NCBI RefSeq assembly: GCF_002913045.1
Contig: NZ_PPAF01000035.1
Coordinates: forward strand, 310,001 to 374,000
Source: Campylobacter concisus
GTDB taxonomy: Bacteria; Campylobacterota; Campylobacteria; Campylobacterales; Campylobacteraceae
Direction of reading: 5' to 3'
DNA length: 64,000 nt
Positions within the stretch are counted from its first letter, which is position 1. Every line of letters begins with the position of its first letter. Below, in pieces: positions 1 to 9,370 of this stretch. Both the position numbers and the translations under genes were made by a program. A model generated the notes under the pieces. That model worked only from the letters and a program-made list of their open reading frames with translations, was not told where the DNA came from and searched no databases.

Positions 1-3000
1 CAAGCAGTCTTGAGCTCCTTTGCTCCGAACATCCGTAAGGGTACTCGACTAAATTTTTAGAAGCTGCTAATAGCACGCTTGAGACCGAGCTTGACGCATC
101 TATACTAACATTGTGAAAGCCTTTTGGAAGAGAGATCATGCTCTCTTTATCAAAGACGCTACTTTTTGCATAGGTGCTAATCGTATAAGGATTAACTACA
201 TCAAGTAAATTTTGAGCTGTTTTTGAGCTATTTTTGTCGCTTATTGTTATATTGTATTCGCCAGCTCCAGCTTCAAGAGCTGAAATTTTAAATGTAAAGG
301 CTTTATTTTCAAGCGGCTTTAAATTTATATTTTCTTTTGTTTTGATGCTTAAATTTTTACTGCTAGCCACTTTTATGGTTAAATTTTTATCCTCATTTGT
401 TGTATTTATAAGCCTTAAGTTCGCATTTAGCTCATCGCCTTTTAGCAGATAAACTAACGCACTTGGTTTAATAATCACATCATCTTTTACTAAAATTTCT
501 TTATTTACCGCATTCATACTATTTTCATTATTTGCCACGACATCTACTCTAATGGCAGAGTTAAAGCCATTTGGCGTTTTAAACTCGTATGAAATTTCAC
601 CATTATCGTCAGCTTGAAGGCTTACTAAATTTGCATATGTTTTTACCTTTTTACTATCGACCGGGCTAGCATGTTTTGCCATCTTTGCCTCCATGGCAAG
701 TGCTGCCATATCACCACCAAAGCTTAAAGTTTTGCCCTCAACCTTATAGTTTGTGAGCATATTATAAATGTCATAGTCAAAGACGCCATCTGGTAAAATT
801 TTGTCAAAAAATTTAAGTGGATCAGCTGGCTTTTGTGACGTTATATCAAGCACGCCAACATCTGTGATAAATAAATTCACATAAGCTTTTGGCTTTGTTT
901 TTAGAGAAATTTTTATATTTTCATCGCTTTTTGCCGTATTTGGTGCATCAAGACTTAGATCAAGTATTCTTGATGACTTATCAGCTTTAGCATAAACCTT
1001 GCCGTAAGTTCTAAACGGAGTTAATCCACCATCTGTCATGCGGTAGATATTTGCACTCACGTAAAGTCCGCTAAAATCAAAATCAAGTTTAAATTTCACA
1101 TTTGCTGAGTTGTTTTTTATCTTAACAACCTTGTAAGCTTTCACGCCACCATCTTCAAGTGTAACAAGGGCGATACCCTCTTTTATGGCTGAGCTTATAT
1201 CAGCACTTAGTTCATCGCCTTTTTTGTAGATATTTTTATTTAGTTTGATTTGAGATTTACTAAGCTCTTTTGTAGGCGCTAGAGTCGAGTAGTTGTAGCC
1301 ACTTACGTCCATATCAAGGCTTGTGCTTGCTCCACTTACTAGATTTGTAGCGATGATCACATATGAGCCACTTTGTGTAAATTTATAGCTAAACTCGCCA
1401 TTATCTTTATAAAAATTATCCACATCTTCTAGCGTTTGAAACCACTTTATATACCCATTTGCATCTCTTTGGTATTGCCAAGTAACGCGTTTTATATCAA
1501 ATTTTAAATTTGATTTTACGGCCTTTTGACTTGACATGTCTACTACAACCGTTTTTATTTTTACATCTTCGTTTGGCTCAGCAAATGTCGTGCTTGCTGC
1601 GATACCGACCATATCCTTGTAAGGATAGAGAGTAAAGCTTTTTGTGTCGCTTACATTTTTGCCATCATCATTTACATTGAAATTTATCACGCCTGTTATG
1701 ATAGAAGAGGCATTTTTAGTGCTAAAGCTAAGATCTATCATTTGGCTTGATTTACCATCTTTTGAAAGAGTGAGATCATTTTCAAAAGATGGATAAGCAC
1801 TTGGTTTTAGCGTATTATTTTTAAATTTATACTCTTTAAACTCGCTATTTTTATATTCATCATCAAAAAAGCTCACCTGCATGCTGCCATCAAGCTCGCT
1901 AGCAGCGCCACCAAAGAGATAGTTACTAGCTAGATTTGCTCTAATAAGCTCATTTGCGAAAAATTTATCTCTCTCAAGCGTTATCTCATTTTTTATCCTA
2001 TTTGGCATAAAACTCTCAACAAAAAATGGCACATTTGAGATCACTTTGCTTGCGTAAATTACTTGCATATTAAATCTACCGCTTAGATCGCTTAATATCT
2101 CTTTTTCAAAATTTACCAAGCCAACGTCATTTGTATTTTTTGAAATTTCAGCACTACTTTTGCCTTGTGGATCGAAAAATTTTATCTTTACAGGCATATT
2201 TTTTAAAGGATTAAAATCTCTATCCCTTAGGTAGATTGCACCCTTTAAACTCTCATTTGGTCTTATGATATTTGAAGCAAAATGAACGTATGCATCGATG
2301 CTCTCACTGGCATTTTGGCTCATAAATTTCGCTTCATTTAGCGCTTCGTCTTCTTTTAAAATAAGAAAATTTTGCTCTTTTCCAAGAGAGACAACCACTG
2401 AGGAGATATCTTTGTAAATATCTTTTTTGTTAAATTTAAAAACGCCTATATCATTTGTTGCGCCAACTACGATCTCTTCGTTTTTCTTGCCATAAATTTT
2501 CACATTTGCGTTTGGAAGCATTGTATTTTCGCCAAGACGATTTGCAAATACAAAAATTTCATCCTTGCCAAGCTTTGCATTTACAGCGATATCACTTAGA
2601 TAGACTACTTTTGAGACGCTCTTATCTTTGCCGTAGTTTAAATTTATCTTATAAACGCCGTCTCCAGCTCCGGCAAAGTCAAGCTTGATTTTATTTAATG
2701 AAATTTCGTTTAATGCGCCATCAAGTTTATAGCTTTTGCTTGCCACTTTTGTGCTGAAGTTGCTTAACTCTTCGTTATTGTCATTAAAATTTAAGAAATA
2801 TCTAAAATTTTGATCGCTTAGCTTTTCAATGCTTACATTTAGCTCAGGCAAATTTGCACTTCTGATACCGATTTCACCGACACTTGAGATATATGGTTCA
2901 TTATTTATAAAATTTGCAAACGGAGTGAAATTGCCAGCTACTACTTCATAGCTACTTTCTTCTCTTACTACATTTCTATCATCGCCAAAACCGGGTTTAA

Positions 3001-3853
3001 TTGTGATTTCATAACTATTTTGTGGCTTAAAATCGTCACTTGTAATATCAATGTAGTAATAATACTCGCTAAGTTCTGAGTTTTCTTCATAGTTGTCACT
3101 ATATTTAACGTCACTAATGCTAAAGTTTTTTACGCCTTTAATATTTATAAATTTTTTTAAGTTAATATCGTCATCAAGCCAATTTTTTAGATAAATTCTA
3201 AAGCCCAAGATGCCATTATCAAGGCTCACTGGATAAATTTCTGGTATCTCAAGACTCTTTGCATTATCATTTATATTTACGCTTTCTTCGCTTATTTCAT
3301 CGGCAAAATTTACTATCGTTTCACCTGAAAGCGTCGCGCCAAATTTGCTCTCAAATTTTTCACCAAAATCAAAAACTGGATTGCTTAAATTTTTATCAAG
3401 ATTAAGCTCAAAGCTATTATTAGAAAGCTCAATTGCTTTAAATTTCGCATCTTTTACAGCAATATTTTTAACAGCTTCAATATTTACTTCATCATTAAAT
3501 TTAAGTATATATTTGCTGTCGCTTATTTTTTCTATCTTTGTTAGCTCAAATTCTTTCGTGGCAAAACTAGCAGTGCTTCCGTTTTCAAGCTTGCAGCTAT
3601 AATCCAAACCAGCATGCATATCTTTTGTAAAAAGCAGCAAGCTTTGACTATTAAATCTAACCGTACCATTTAATGCTGGTTGGCACAAAAGTAGCTTTTT
3701 ATCACTTAGCATACCAACAAAATTTTTATCGACTTTATCTTCTAGCCCAAACTCTACGCTTAGGGGCGATTTTATCTGCGCAGTGCCATTTAGGCTCAAA
3801 GCATATAAATTTGTCATTCCCAAAAGTGCTAGAAGTGCTACTTTTTGCCACAT
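1..3853 (-). CDS. Bacterial alpha-2-macroglobulin family protein (YfhM/MG2 type), 3' part outside window
   Basis: The reading frame is open on the minus strand from an ATG at 3853 to the window edge (about 1,284 codons), so the C-terminus is missing. The N-terminus (MWQKVALLALLGMTNLYALS) looks like a signal peptide without a lipobox, which suggests a soluble periplasmic protein. Near the edge the frame encodes YPYGCSEQ, with the Cys at 31-29. This is the CxEQ thioester motif that lets macroglobulins trap proteases covalently. A long run of beta-sandwich-like sequence precedes it, as expected for MG domains. The start lies 1 nt after the pbpC stop and its AGGAG ribosome site overlaps the end of pbpC, so the two are probably translationally coupled. 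YfhM-PbpC pairing is a known arrangement: PbpC repairs peptidoglycan while the macroglobulin protects the periplasm from invading proteases. Family call is firm; the exact subfamily is not. Confidence 0.9.
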   Translation of the reverse strand, partial: MWQKVALLALLGMTNLYALSLNGTAQIKSPLSVEFGLEDKVDKNFVGMLSDKKLLLCQPALNGTVRFNSQSLLLFTKDMHAGLDYSCKLENGSTASFATKEFELTKIEKISDSKYILKFNDEVNIEAVKNIAVKDAKFKAIELSNNSFELNLDKNLSNPVFDFGEKFESKFGATLSGETIVNFADEISEESVNINDNAKSLEIPEIYPVSLDNGILGFRIYLKNWLDDDINLKKFINIKGVKNFSISDVKYSDNYEENSELSEYYYYIDITSDDFKPQNSYEITIKPGFGDDRNVVREESSYEVVAGNFTPFANFINNEPYISSVGEIGIRSANLPELNVSIEKLSDQNFRYFLNFNDNNEELSNFSTKVASKSYKLDGALNEISLNKIKLDFAGAGDGVYKINLNYGKDKSVSKVVYLSDIAVNAKLGKDEIFVFANRLGENTMLPNANVKIYGKKNEEIVVGATNDIGVFKFNKKDIYKDISSVVVSLGKEQNFLILKEDEALNEAKFMSQNASESIDAYVHFASNIIRPNESLKGAIYLRDRDFNPLKNMPVKIKFFDPQGKSSAEISKNTNDVGLVNFEKEILSDLSGRFNMQVIYASKVISNVPFFVESFMPNRIKNEITLERDKFFANELIRANLASNYLFGGAASELDGSMQVSFFDDEYKNSEFKEYKFKNNTLKPSAYPSFENDLTLSKDGKSSQMIDLSFSTKNASSIITGVINFNVNDDGKNVSDTKSFTLYPYKDMVGIAASTTFAEPNEDVKIKTVVVDMSSQKAVKSNLKFDIKRVTWQYQRDANGYIKWFQTLEDVDNFYKDNGEFSYKFTQSGSYVIIATNLVSGASTSLDMDVSGYNYSTLAPTKELSKSQIKLNKNIYKKGDELSADISSAIKEGIALVTLEDGGVKAYKVVKIKNNSANVKFKLDFDFSGLYVSANIYRMTDGGLTPFRTYGKVYAKADKSSRILDLSLDAPNTAKSDENIKISLKTKPKAYVNLFITDVGVLDITSQKPADPLKFFDKILPDGVFDYDIYNMLTNYKVEGKTLSFGGDMAALAMEAKMAKHASPVDSKKVKTYANLVSLQADDNGEISYEFKTPNGFNSAIRVDVVANNENSMNAVNKEILVKDDVIIKPSALVYLLKGDELNANLRLINTTNEDKNLTIKVASSKNLSIKTKENINLKPLENKAFTFKISALEAGAGEYNITISDKNSSKTAQNLLDVVNPYTISTYAKSSVFDKESMISLPKGFHNVSIDASSSVSSVLLAASKNLVEYPYGCSEQRSSRLL

Positions 3854-3854
3854 T

Positions 3855-6023
3855 TTATCTCCTTATTTTTATTGTTATTTCACTTTGATTTGAGTTTTGA
3901 TCAAGGCATTTTATGCTGTGCTCGCCAAGAGTTAGATCAAACTTTTTTTCGCTTGCATTTTCTATCTTAGAAAAGTTCAAATCATCTATTTTTAGGTAAA
4001 TTTCATCGCCTAAAAACGCGTAGCATTTTACCATAACTTGTGTAATATTTTCATCTGTCACTATCTCTTCACCGTCATACGGATAGGCAAAAGCTGGCTT
4101 TTTATCTTTAAAAATTTCAGCACAAGGACTTTTTTGTATCTCATCTTTATCCAAAAGCTCATTTTTAACCAAAAAATCAAGCTCTTCGCCTCTTAAACTT
4201 TCGCATTTATCTTTTAAATCTACACCCTTTATCCTATCATCAAGCGCCATTTTTTTGCACTTTTCATAGTTAAAGGCATCAAGGCAGGTTGACAGCTTTT
4301 CTATGCCATCTGGCTCACTCATAAATCTTAACTTCTCTTTTTGAGCGATTATCTTAAACATATTAAAAAGACTCTTTGATACGTCATTTAGTCCTGTTAA
4401 TTTATCGGTTTTACCGGCATTAAAATTTCCAATCCAAATAGCAATTGTGTAATTTTCATCAACGCCTATGGCGTAAAGATCACGTGAGTTTGCGCTTGTG
4501 CCAGTTTTAAAAGCAATCTTTGGCGTATTTTGGGCGTACTGCCAAGCATTTTTTAGATACGATCTTGAGGCTTCACTTAGCATTTTAGCAGTCAAATAGG
4601 CACTTTGAGGCGAGATGAGAGTTACATTTTTCTCCTCATTTTTGTAGTTTTTGCCAGCAAACTCAAGCGGCCTATAAATGCCGTCATTTGCATAAATAGT
4701 ATAAAGATGAGCAAGATCAAGCAGGCTCATTTCAGCACTTCCAAGCGTTATAGAAGCTCCATAATACTCTTTATCTTCATCTACTAAATTTACCTTTTCA
4801 AGTAGTTCGTAAAGCGAATTGTCTTTTAGTTTTAAGTTTAAATTTATAACCGGAATATTTAGGCTGAAATTTAGAGCATCTTTCGCGCTTACGATACCTA
4901 AAAAATCATTACTAAAATTCTTTGGGGCATACTCTTTTATATAAATTTGCGTATCAATTAACTGCGAATTTGGCGTGATAAGCCCGTTATCAAGCGCAAG
5001 CGAGTAGATAAAAGGCTTTAGCGTGCTGCCGGTATTTCGCTTCATATTTAGGGCTGAGTTTTTACCGTCACGCGCATGCTCATCATGCGAGCCGATGAAG
5101 GCAACAACACTCATTTTTTTATTATCAATGACCACGGCTGCTGCGTTGTTTGCATTTTTAGCCTTTAGCAAAAACATCGTATCTTTTAAAATTTTAAGCA
5201 TATCTTTTTGTAAATTTAGATCCAAACTCGCCTTTGAAATTTGGTTTTTAAAAGCGACATTTGCATAATCTTCCGCGGTTACGATAGCTTTTGCTCTTAC
5301 ATTTTTAAATGGCTCAGCTTGCGCTCTTTTAAAGGCACTAAGATCGATTAAATTTGCCTTGTAAAGCATCTTTATGACCCTGTTTTTTAGGGCGTTTATG
5401 TTTGAAACTCTATCAAGTCTATTTTTATTTGGATTTTTTGGTATTGTGCTTAAAAGTGCGGCCTGAGCGTAGCTAAGCTCATTTAGCTCCTTGCCAAAGT
5501 AAAAGAAGCTTGCCGCCTTTGCACCCTCGATATTGCCACCATAAGGGGCTAAATTTAGGTATAAATTTAAAATTTCATCCTTGCTAAAGTGAAGTTCAAG
5601 CTGAAATGCTCTAAAAATTTCTCTTATCTTATTTTTATAACTCCTATCACTTGGCTCAAGCATTCTTGCCACTTGCATCGTGATAGTGCTAGCGCCTATG
5701 CGGTTATCGCTTCTTAGGTTGTGAAAAAATGCCCTAAAAATGGAGGCAAAATTTACGCCAAAATGGTAGTAAAAATATCTATCTTCAAAGAGAACGACGC
5801 ATTGTTTTAGCGAGTTTGGGAAGCTTTGCTCGTGAAATCTCCAAATTCCATCGCTACTAAGCTTCATATTTATGATCTCGCCATTTTTATCAAGCAAAAT
5901 TTTGGCTTCGTCTTTTTTGAGTGCGTCTAAATTTAGTGGATAAATTTGATCAAGTATCAAAAAAATAGCAACCACTAAAGCCAAAAATAGGGCAAGGAAT
6001 TTTAAAAATTTAAACTTTTTCAT
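3855..6023 (-). CDS. pbpC: Penicillin-binding protein 1C (bifunctional transglycosylase/transpeptidase)
   Basis: This 722-residue protein has an N-terminal membrane anchor (about residues 8-28). A GT51 glycosyltransferase domain follows, containing EDRYFYYHFG and GASTITMQVAR. The transpeptidase domain has the STLK active-site tetrad (Ser nucleophile), an SLN motif and KTGTS. The last 90 or so residues fit the PBP1C-specific C-terminal domain. Length is close to the usual family size of about 770. It polymerises and possibly crosslinks glycan strands at the outer face of the inner membrane. It is first in an operon with the macroglobulin gene. The ATG has no recognisable Shine-Dalgarno sequence, and a perfect TATAAT lies only 7 nt upstream, so the transcript may be leaderless. 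Confidence 0.93.
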   Translation of the reverse strand: MKKFKFLKFLALFLALVVAIFLILDQIYPLNLDALKKDEAKILLDKNGEIINMKLSSDGIWRFHEQSFPNSLKQCVVLFEDRYFYYHFGVNFASIFRAFFHNLRSDNRIGASTITMQVARMLEPSDRSYKNKIREIFRAFQLELHFSKDEILNLYLNLAPYGGNIEGAKAASFFYFGKELNELSYAQAALLSTIPKNPNKNRLDRVSNINALKNRVIKMLYKANLIDLSAFKRAQAEPFKNVRAKAIVTAEDYANVAFKNQISKASLDLNLQKDMLKILKDTMFLLKAKNANNAAAVVIDNKKMSVVAFIGSHDEHARDGKNSALNMKRNTGSTLKPFIYSLALDNGLITPNSQLIDTQIYIKEYAPKNFSNDFLGIVSAKDALNFSLNIPVINLNLKLKDNSLYELLEKVNLVDEDKEYYGASITLGSAEMSLLDLAHLYTIYANDGIYRPLEFAGKNYKNEEKNVTLISPQSAYLTAKMLSEASRSYLKNAWQYAQNTPKIAFKTGTSANSRDLYAIGVDENYTIAIWIGNFNAGKTDKLTGLNDVSKSLFNMFKIIAQKEKLRFMSEPDGIEKLSTCLDAFNYEKCKKMALDDRIKGVDLKDKCESLRGEELDFLVKNELLDKDEIQKSPCAEIFKDKKPAFAYPYDGEEIVTDENITQVMVKCYAFLGDEIYLKIDDLNFSKIENASEKKFDLTLGEHSIKCLDQNSNQSEITIKIRR

Positions 6024-6030
6024 CCGCGTG

Positions 6031-6062
6031 ATTATAGCTGTTAAAGTTTAAGTAGCTATAAT
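6031..6062. promoter_or_regulatory. Divergent overlapping promoters for pbpC and the UvrD-like gene
   Basis: ATTATAGCT (6031-6039) and AGCTATAAT (6054-6062) form a perfect 9-bp inverted repeat with a 14-nt spacer. Each arm holds a consensus -10 box: TATAAT reading left at 6036-6031 (toward pbpC) and TATAAT reading right at 6057-6062 (toward the helicase). The -10 of one promoter falls where the -35 of the other would be, so the polymerases should compete. Promoter use is inferred. Confidence 0.6.
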
Positions 6063-6088
6063 TAGACCTTTTTAAAAAAGAGGAAACA

Positions 6089-8122
6089 ATGCCCTTATCT
6101 AGGTTAAACAAAGAACAATACACCGCCGCAACTGCGCCATTTGGACACAATCTGATCATCGCTTCAGCTGGCACTGGCAAGACTAGCACCATTGTCGCAC
6201 GCATCGCTCATTTGCTAAATTTAGGCGTAAAACCAGAGAAAATTTTACTTCTAACTTTTACAAACAAAGCAGCAAGCGAAATGATAGAGCGTTTAAATAG
6301 GTATTTTGACAAGCAAATCACCTCCAAAATCACCGCAGGCACCTTTCACTCGGTCTCATTTTCGCTTTTAAAAAGCCTTGATAAAGGCGTCACGCTAAAG
6401 CAGCCAAGCGAGCTAAAGACGCTTTTAAAAAGTCTTGTTGAAAGGCGTAAATTTTACCATTTAAGCGACGTCAAACCTTACGGCGGAGCCTATCTATACG
6501 ATCTTTACTCGCTCTTTCAAAACAGCGAGCAAGGCACTACTTTTGGCAAGTGGATAAGCGATAAGAGCGAAGAGCAGGGCGTTTATGCTGAAATTTATGA
6601 AGATGTTTTAGAGGAGTTTGAGGTTGAAAAGGCTAAATTTGCCTACGCTGATTTTAACGACCTTCTCATAAAAATGCGCGACGAGCTAAAAAAGGGGGCA
6701 AATTTAGCTTATGATGAAATTTTGATCGATGAGTATCAAGACACAAATACTCTTCAAGGCAGCCTCATAGACGCATTTAAGACAAAGAGTCTATTTTGTG
6801 TGGGCGATTTTGATCAGAGTATTTACGCATTTAACGGCGCAAATATCGAGATAATAGGCTCATTTAAAGATCGCTTCCCAAACGCAAATATCTACGCTTT
6901 AAATGTAAATTACCGCTCAAGCTCAAGCATACTTGCCCTTGCAAATAAGGTGATAAACAACAATCCAAGGCTTTATGAAAAGCACCTCACAGTTAGCCGT
7001 GAGGGAAATTTCAAGCCTCCAAGGCTGCTTGTCTATAACGAGCTTTTTGATCAGTATCAAAACATCGCTGATATCATCTCGCTTTCGCCATTTAATAGAG
7101 AAAATATCGCCATAATTTTTAGAAATAACTCATCAGCTGATGGCATCGAAGTTGCGCTAAAAGAGCGAGGCATCGGCTCAAAGCGAAAGGGTGGGGTGAG
7201 CTTTTTTGAGAGCCGCGAGATCAAGGCACTCATCGACATCATGGGAATTTATGTCAATCCAAAAGATATAATGGCATTTATCCACATCTGCGAATACGCA
7301 AAAGGCGTTGGTAGCGCCGTTAGCAAAGAAATTTTTGATGCGCTGCTTAAGCTTGGGCATGGAAATTTGATAAAAGGGATAGTTGAGCCAGATGATAGCG
7401 TAAATATCTCATCAAACAAAAGGCGAAACTACCAGCTTGGTCTTTTTGATGACCTTGACGAATTTGCCGAAGTTTCAAGGTTTTCTAAGCTTGGCTTTAG
7501 CGATAAATTTCTAGGTCATCCTGTGCTAAAACTACAAAAACTAAGCGAGAGTGGGGCGCAGTTTTTATATGAAATTTACAACTTTTTAAGAGGCATGAGA
7601 AATATCTCAAAGCCAGCCACGATGATAAACGAGATAAAAACTAGCAAAATTTACTCTCTAATCGTTGAAAATCTCAGCACAAAAAGGGCAACTCTAAAAA
7701 ATGGCAATGTTGATCTAGCACTCAAAGAAGAGGTCAAAGAGCGCATAATGGCAAAGAGCGTGGTGCTAAGCGAGCTAGCCAAAAAGTACCAAGATATCAG
7801 TAAATTTTATAACTTCTTAGCCCTTGGAAGCAATGAGATGAGCGAAGGGCAGGGCGTTAGCCTGCTTAGTGTGCATGCGAGCAAGGGGCTTGAGTTTGAC
7901 CAAGTTTTTATCGTCGATCTCGCTCAAAACCGCTTTCCAAATTTAAAGCTAATGAGCATGGGTGGCAGCCTAGAAGAAGAAAGACGGCTCTTTTACGTGG
8001 CAGTAACTAGAGCAAAAGACGAGCTATATCTAAGTTATGCAAAATACGACAAGATAAAGAAGATCAACTACCAACCGAGTAGGTTTTTGATAGAGGCTGG
8101 CATGGCGAAAGAGGAAGTTTAA
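6089..8122 (+). CDS. UvrD/Rep-family ATP-dependent DNA helicase
   Basis: This 677-residue superfamily 1A helicase carries motif I (ASAGTGKTST, about residues 27-36), motif Ia (LLTFTNKAASEM), motif II (DEYQDTN), motif III/IV region (GDFDQSIYAFNGA, NYRSS), motif V (VHASKGLEF) and motif VI (VAVTRAKDELYL). Such enzymes unwind DNA 3'-5' in repair and replication restart. Start ATG is supported by GAGGAAA just upstream. It is somewhat shorter than E. coli UvrD (about 720). It stands alone, divergent from pbpC, followed 54 nt later by macA. UvrD versus Rep versus PcrA cannot be settled from motifs, so no symbol is given. Confidence 0.92.
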   Translation: MPLSRLNKEQYTAATAPFGHNLIIASAGTGKTSTIVARIAHLLNLGVKPEKILLLTFTNKAASEMIERLNRYFDKQITSKITAGTFHSVSFSLLKSLDKGVTLKQPSELKTLLKSLVERRKFYHLSDVKPYGGAYLYDLYSLFQNSEQGTTFGKWISDKSEEQGVYAEIYEDVLEEFEVEKAKFAYADFNDLLIKMRDELKKGANLAYDEILIDEYQDTNTLQGSLIDAFKTKSLFCVGDFDQSIYAFNGANIEIIGSFKDRFPNANIYALNVNYRSSSSILALANKVINNNPRLYEKHLTVSREGNFKPPRLLVYNELFDQYQNIADIISLSPFNRENIAIIFRNNSSADGIEVALKERGIGSKRKGGVSFFESREIKALIDIMGIYVNPKDIMAFIHICEYAKGVGSAVSKEIFDALLKLGHGNLIKGIVEPDDSVNISSNKRRNYQLGLFDDLDEFAEVSRFSKLGFSDKFLGHPVLKLQKLSESGAQFLYEIYNFLRGMRNISKPATMINEIKTSKIYSLIVENLSTKRATLKNGNVDLALKEEVKERIMAKSVVLSELAKKYQDISKFYNFLALGSNEMSEGQGVSLLSVHASKGLEFDQVFIVDLAQNRFPNLKLMSMGGSLEEERRLFYVAVTRAKDELYLSYAKYDKIKKINYQPSRFLIEAGMAKEEV

Positions 8123-8176
8123 AGAGAATTTTAATCTTATTAAGTAAAATTGACCAATTTTTTACAAAGAGAAGTA

Positions 8177-9370
8177 ATGAAAAAATCTAAAATTTTAATA
8201 ATCCTACTTATTTTAGGCGTCGGCGGATATTTTATCTATGATAATTTTTTCAAGATAAAAGATGAAAAGGTGGAATTTATCACTAAAAAGGCAAAGAAAG
8301 GTTCATTCAGTAAAAAAGTCGATGCGACTGGAGAAATTTTCGCCACCGAGCTAGTTGATGTGGGTGCTCAGGTGAGCGGCCAGATAAAAAAACTCTACGT
8401 TAAGCTTGGAGATCAGGTCAAAAAAGGCGATATGATCGCAAGTATCGATAGCTCGACCCAGCAAAATAACATCGATAATAAAGAAGCACAGCTTGCTATC
8501 TACAAAGCTCAGCTTGAAAGCGCAAAAGTAGCTCTAAACATCGCTAAAACGCAGTTTGATAGAGAAAATGCACTTTTTGCCAAAAACGCCACTTCAAAAC
8601 AAGAATTTGAAAGTGCAAAAAACACATATAGCGCAAATAGCGCCAAGATAAAGGAGCTTGAAGCTCAGATAAAACAGACAAATATTGAGCTAAGCACAGC
8701 TAAGATAAATTTAGGCTACACAAAGATCACCGCCCCAAGAGATGGCATAATAGTAAGCGTACAGGTCGAAGAGGGACAGACCGTAAATGCCAATCAAACT
8801 ACGCCAACCATCGTAAAGATCGCAGATCTTAGCTATGTCAAGATGAAGATGCAAATAGCTGAAGGCGACATCACAAAGATAAAAGTCGGCACGCCAGTTG
8901 AGTACTCGATCCTATCTGAGCCAATGAAAAAATTTCAAACGACGGTTAGCTCAATCGACCCTGGCTTAACGACATTAAGCGATGGTAGCTATGGCTCTAG
9001 CAGTAGTAGCAAATCCACAAGCTCAAGCACTTCAAGCAACTCAGCTGTTTATTATTATGCTCAAAGCATAGTTGAAAATAAAGATAAAATTTTAAGAATA
9101 GGCATGACCACGCAAAATGAGCTTTTGATAGCAAGCGTAAAGGATGCTATCATCGTACCAAGTATTGGTATTAAAAAAGATGAAAACGGCACATTTGTCT
9201 ATGTTCTAAAAGATGGCAAAGCGGTAAAAACAGCGGTCAAAACTGGCATAAAAGACAACCTCGATACGCAGATCATTAGCGGTGTGAACGAGGGCGACGA
9301 GATCATCACATCACAAGGCTCAGCAAGCGAGATAGCCAAGATGATCGAAAAAGAAAATAAGAAGTTTTAA
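8177..9370 (+). CDS. macA: MacA-like periplasmic adaptor (membrane fusion protein)
   Basis: This 397-residue protein links an inner-membrane ABC exporter to an outer-membrane channel. It has an N-terminal membrane segment (ILIILLILGVGGYFIYD), then a lipoyl-like half (VGAQVSGQIKKLYVKLGDQVKKGD). A charged coiled-coil hairpin spans about residues 85-180, followed by the second lipoyl half (APRDGIIVSVQVEEGQTV) and beta-barrel/membrane-proximal domains. A serine-rich stretch at about residues 273-285 interrupts the beta-barrel region. The frame extends upstream to a TTG at 8150, but I chose the ATG at 8177 because it places the Lys-Lys signal anchor at the N-terminus and has a purine-rich site before it. 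The gene directly abuts macB. Substrate is unknown; macrolides, peptides or lipids are typical for the family. Confidence 0.88.
   Translation: MKKSKILIILLILGVGGYFIYDNFFKIKDEKVEFITKKAKKGSFSKKVDATGEIFATELVDVGAQVSGQIKKLYVKLGDQVKKGDMIASIDSSTQQNNIDNKEAQLAIYKAQLESAKVALNIAKTQFDRENALFAKNATSKQEFESAKNTYSANSAKIKELEAQIKQTNIELSTAKINLGYTKITAPRDGIIVSVQVEEGQTVNANQTTPTIVKIADLSYVKMKMQIAEGDITKIKVGTPVEYSILSEPMKKFQTTVSSIDPGLTTLSDGSYGSSSSSKSTSSSTSSNSAVYYYAQSIVENKDKILRIGMTTQNELLIASVKDAIIVPSIGIKKDENGTFVYVLKDGKAVKTAVKTGIKDNLDTQIISGVNEGDEIITSQGSASEIAKMIEKENKKF

Noticed and set aside
6010-6204. Minus-strand 64-codon frame over the helicase start
   Set aside because: It is antisense to the conserved Walker A region of the helicase and overlaps the divergent promoter; no family features.
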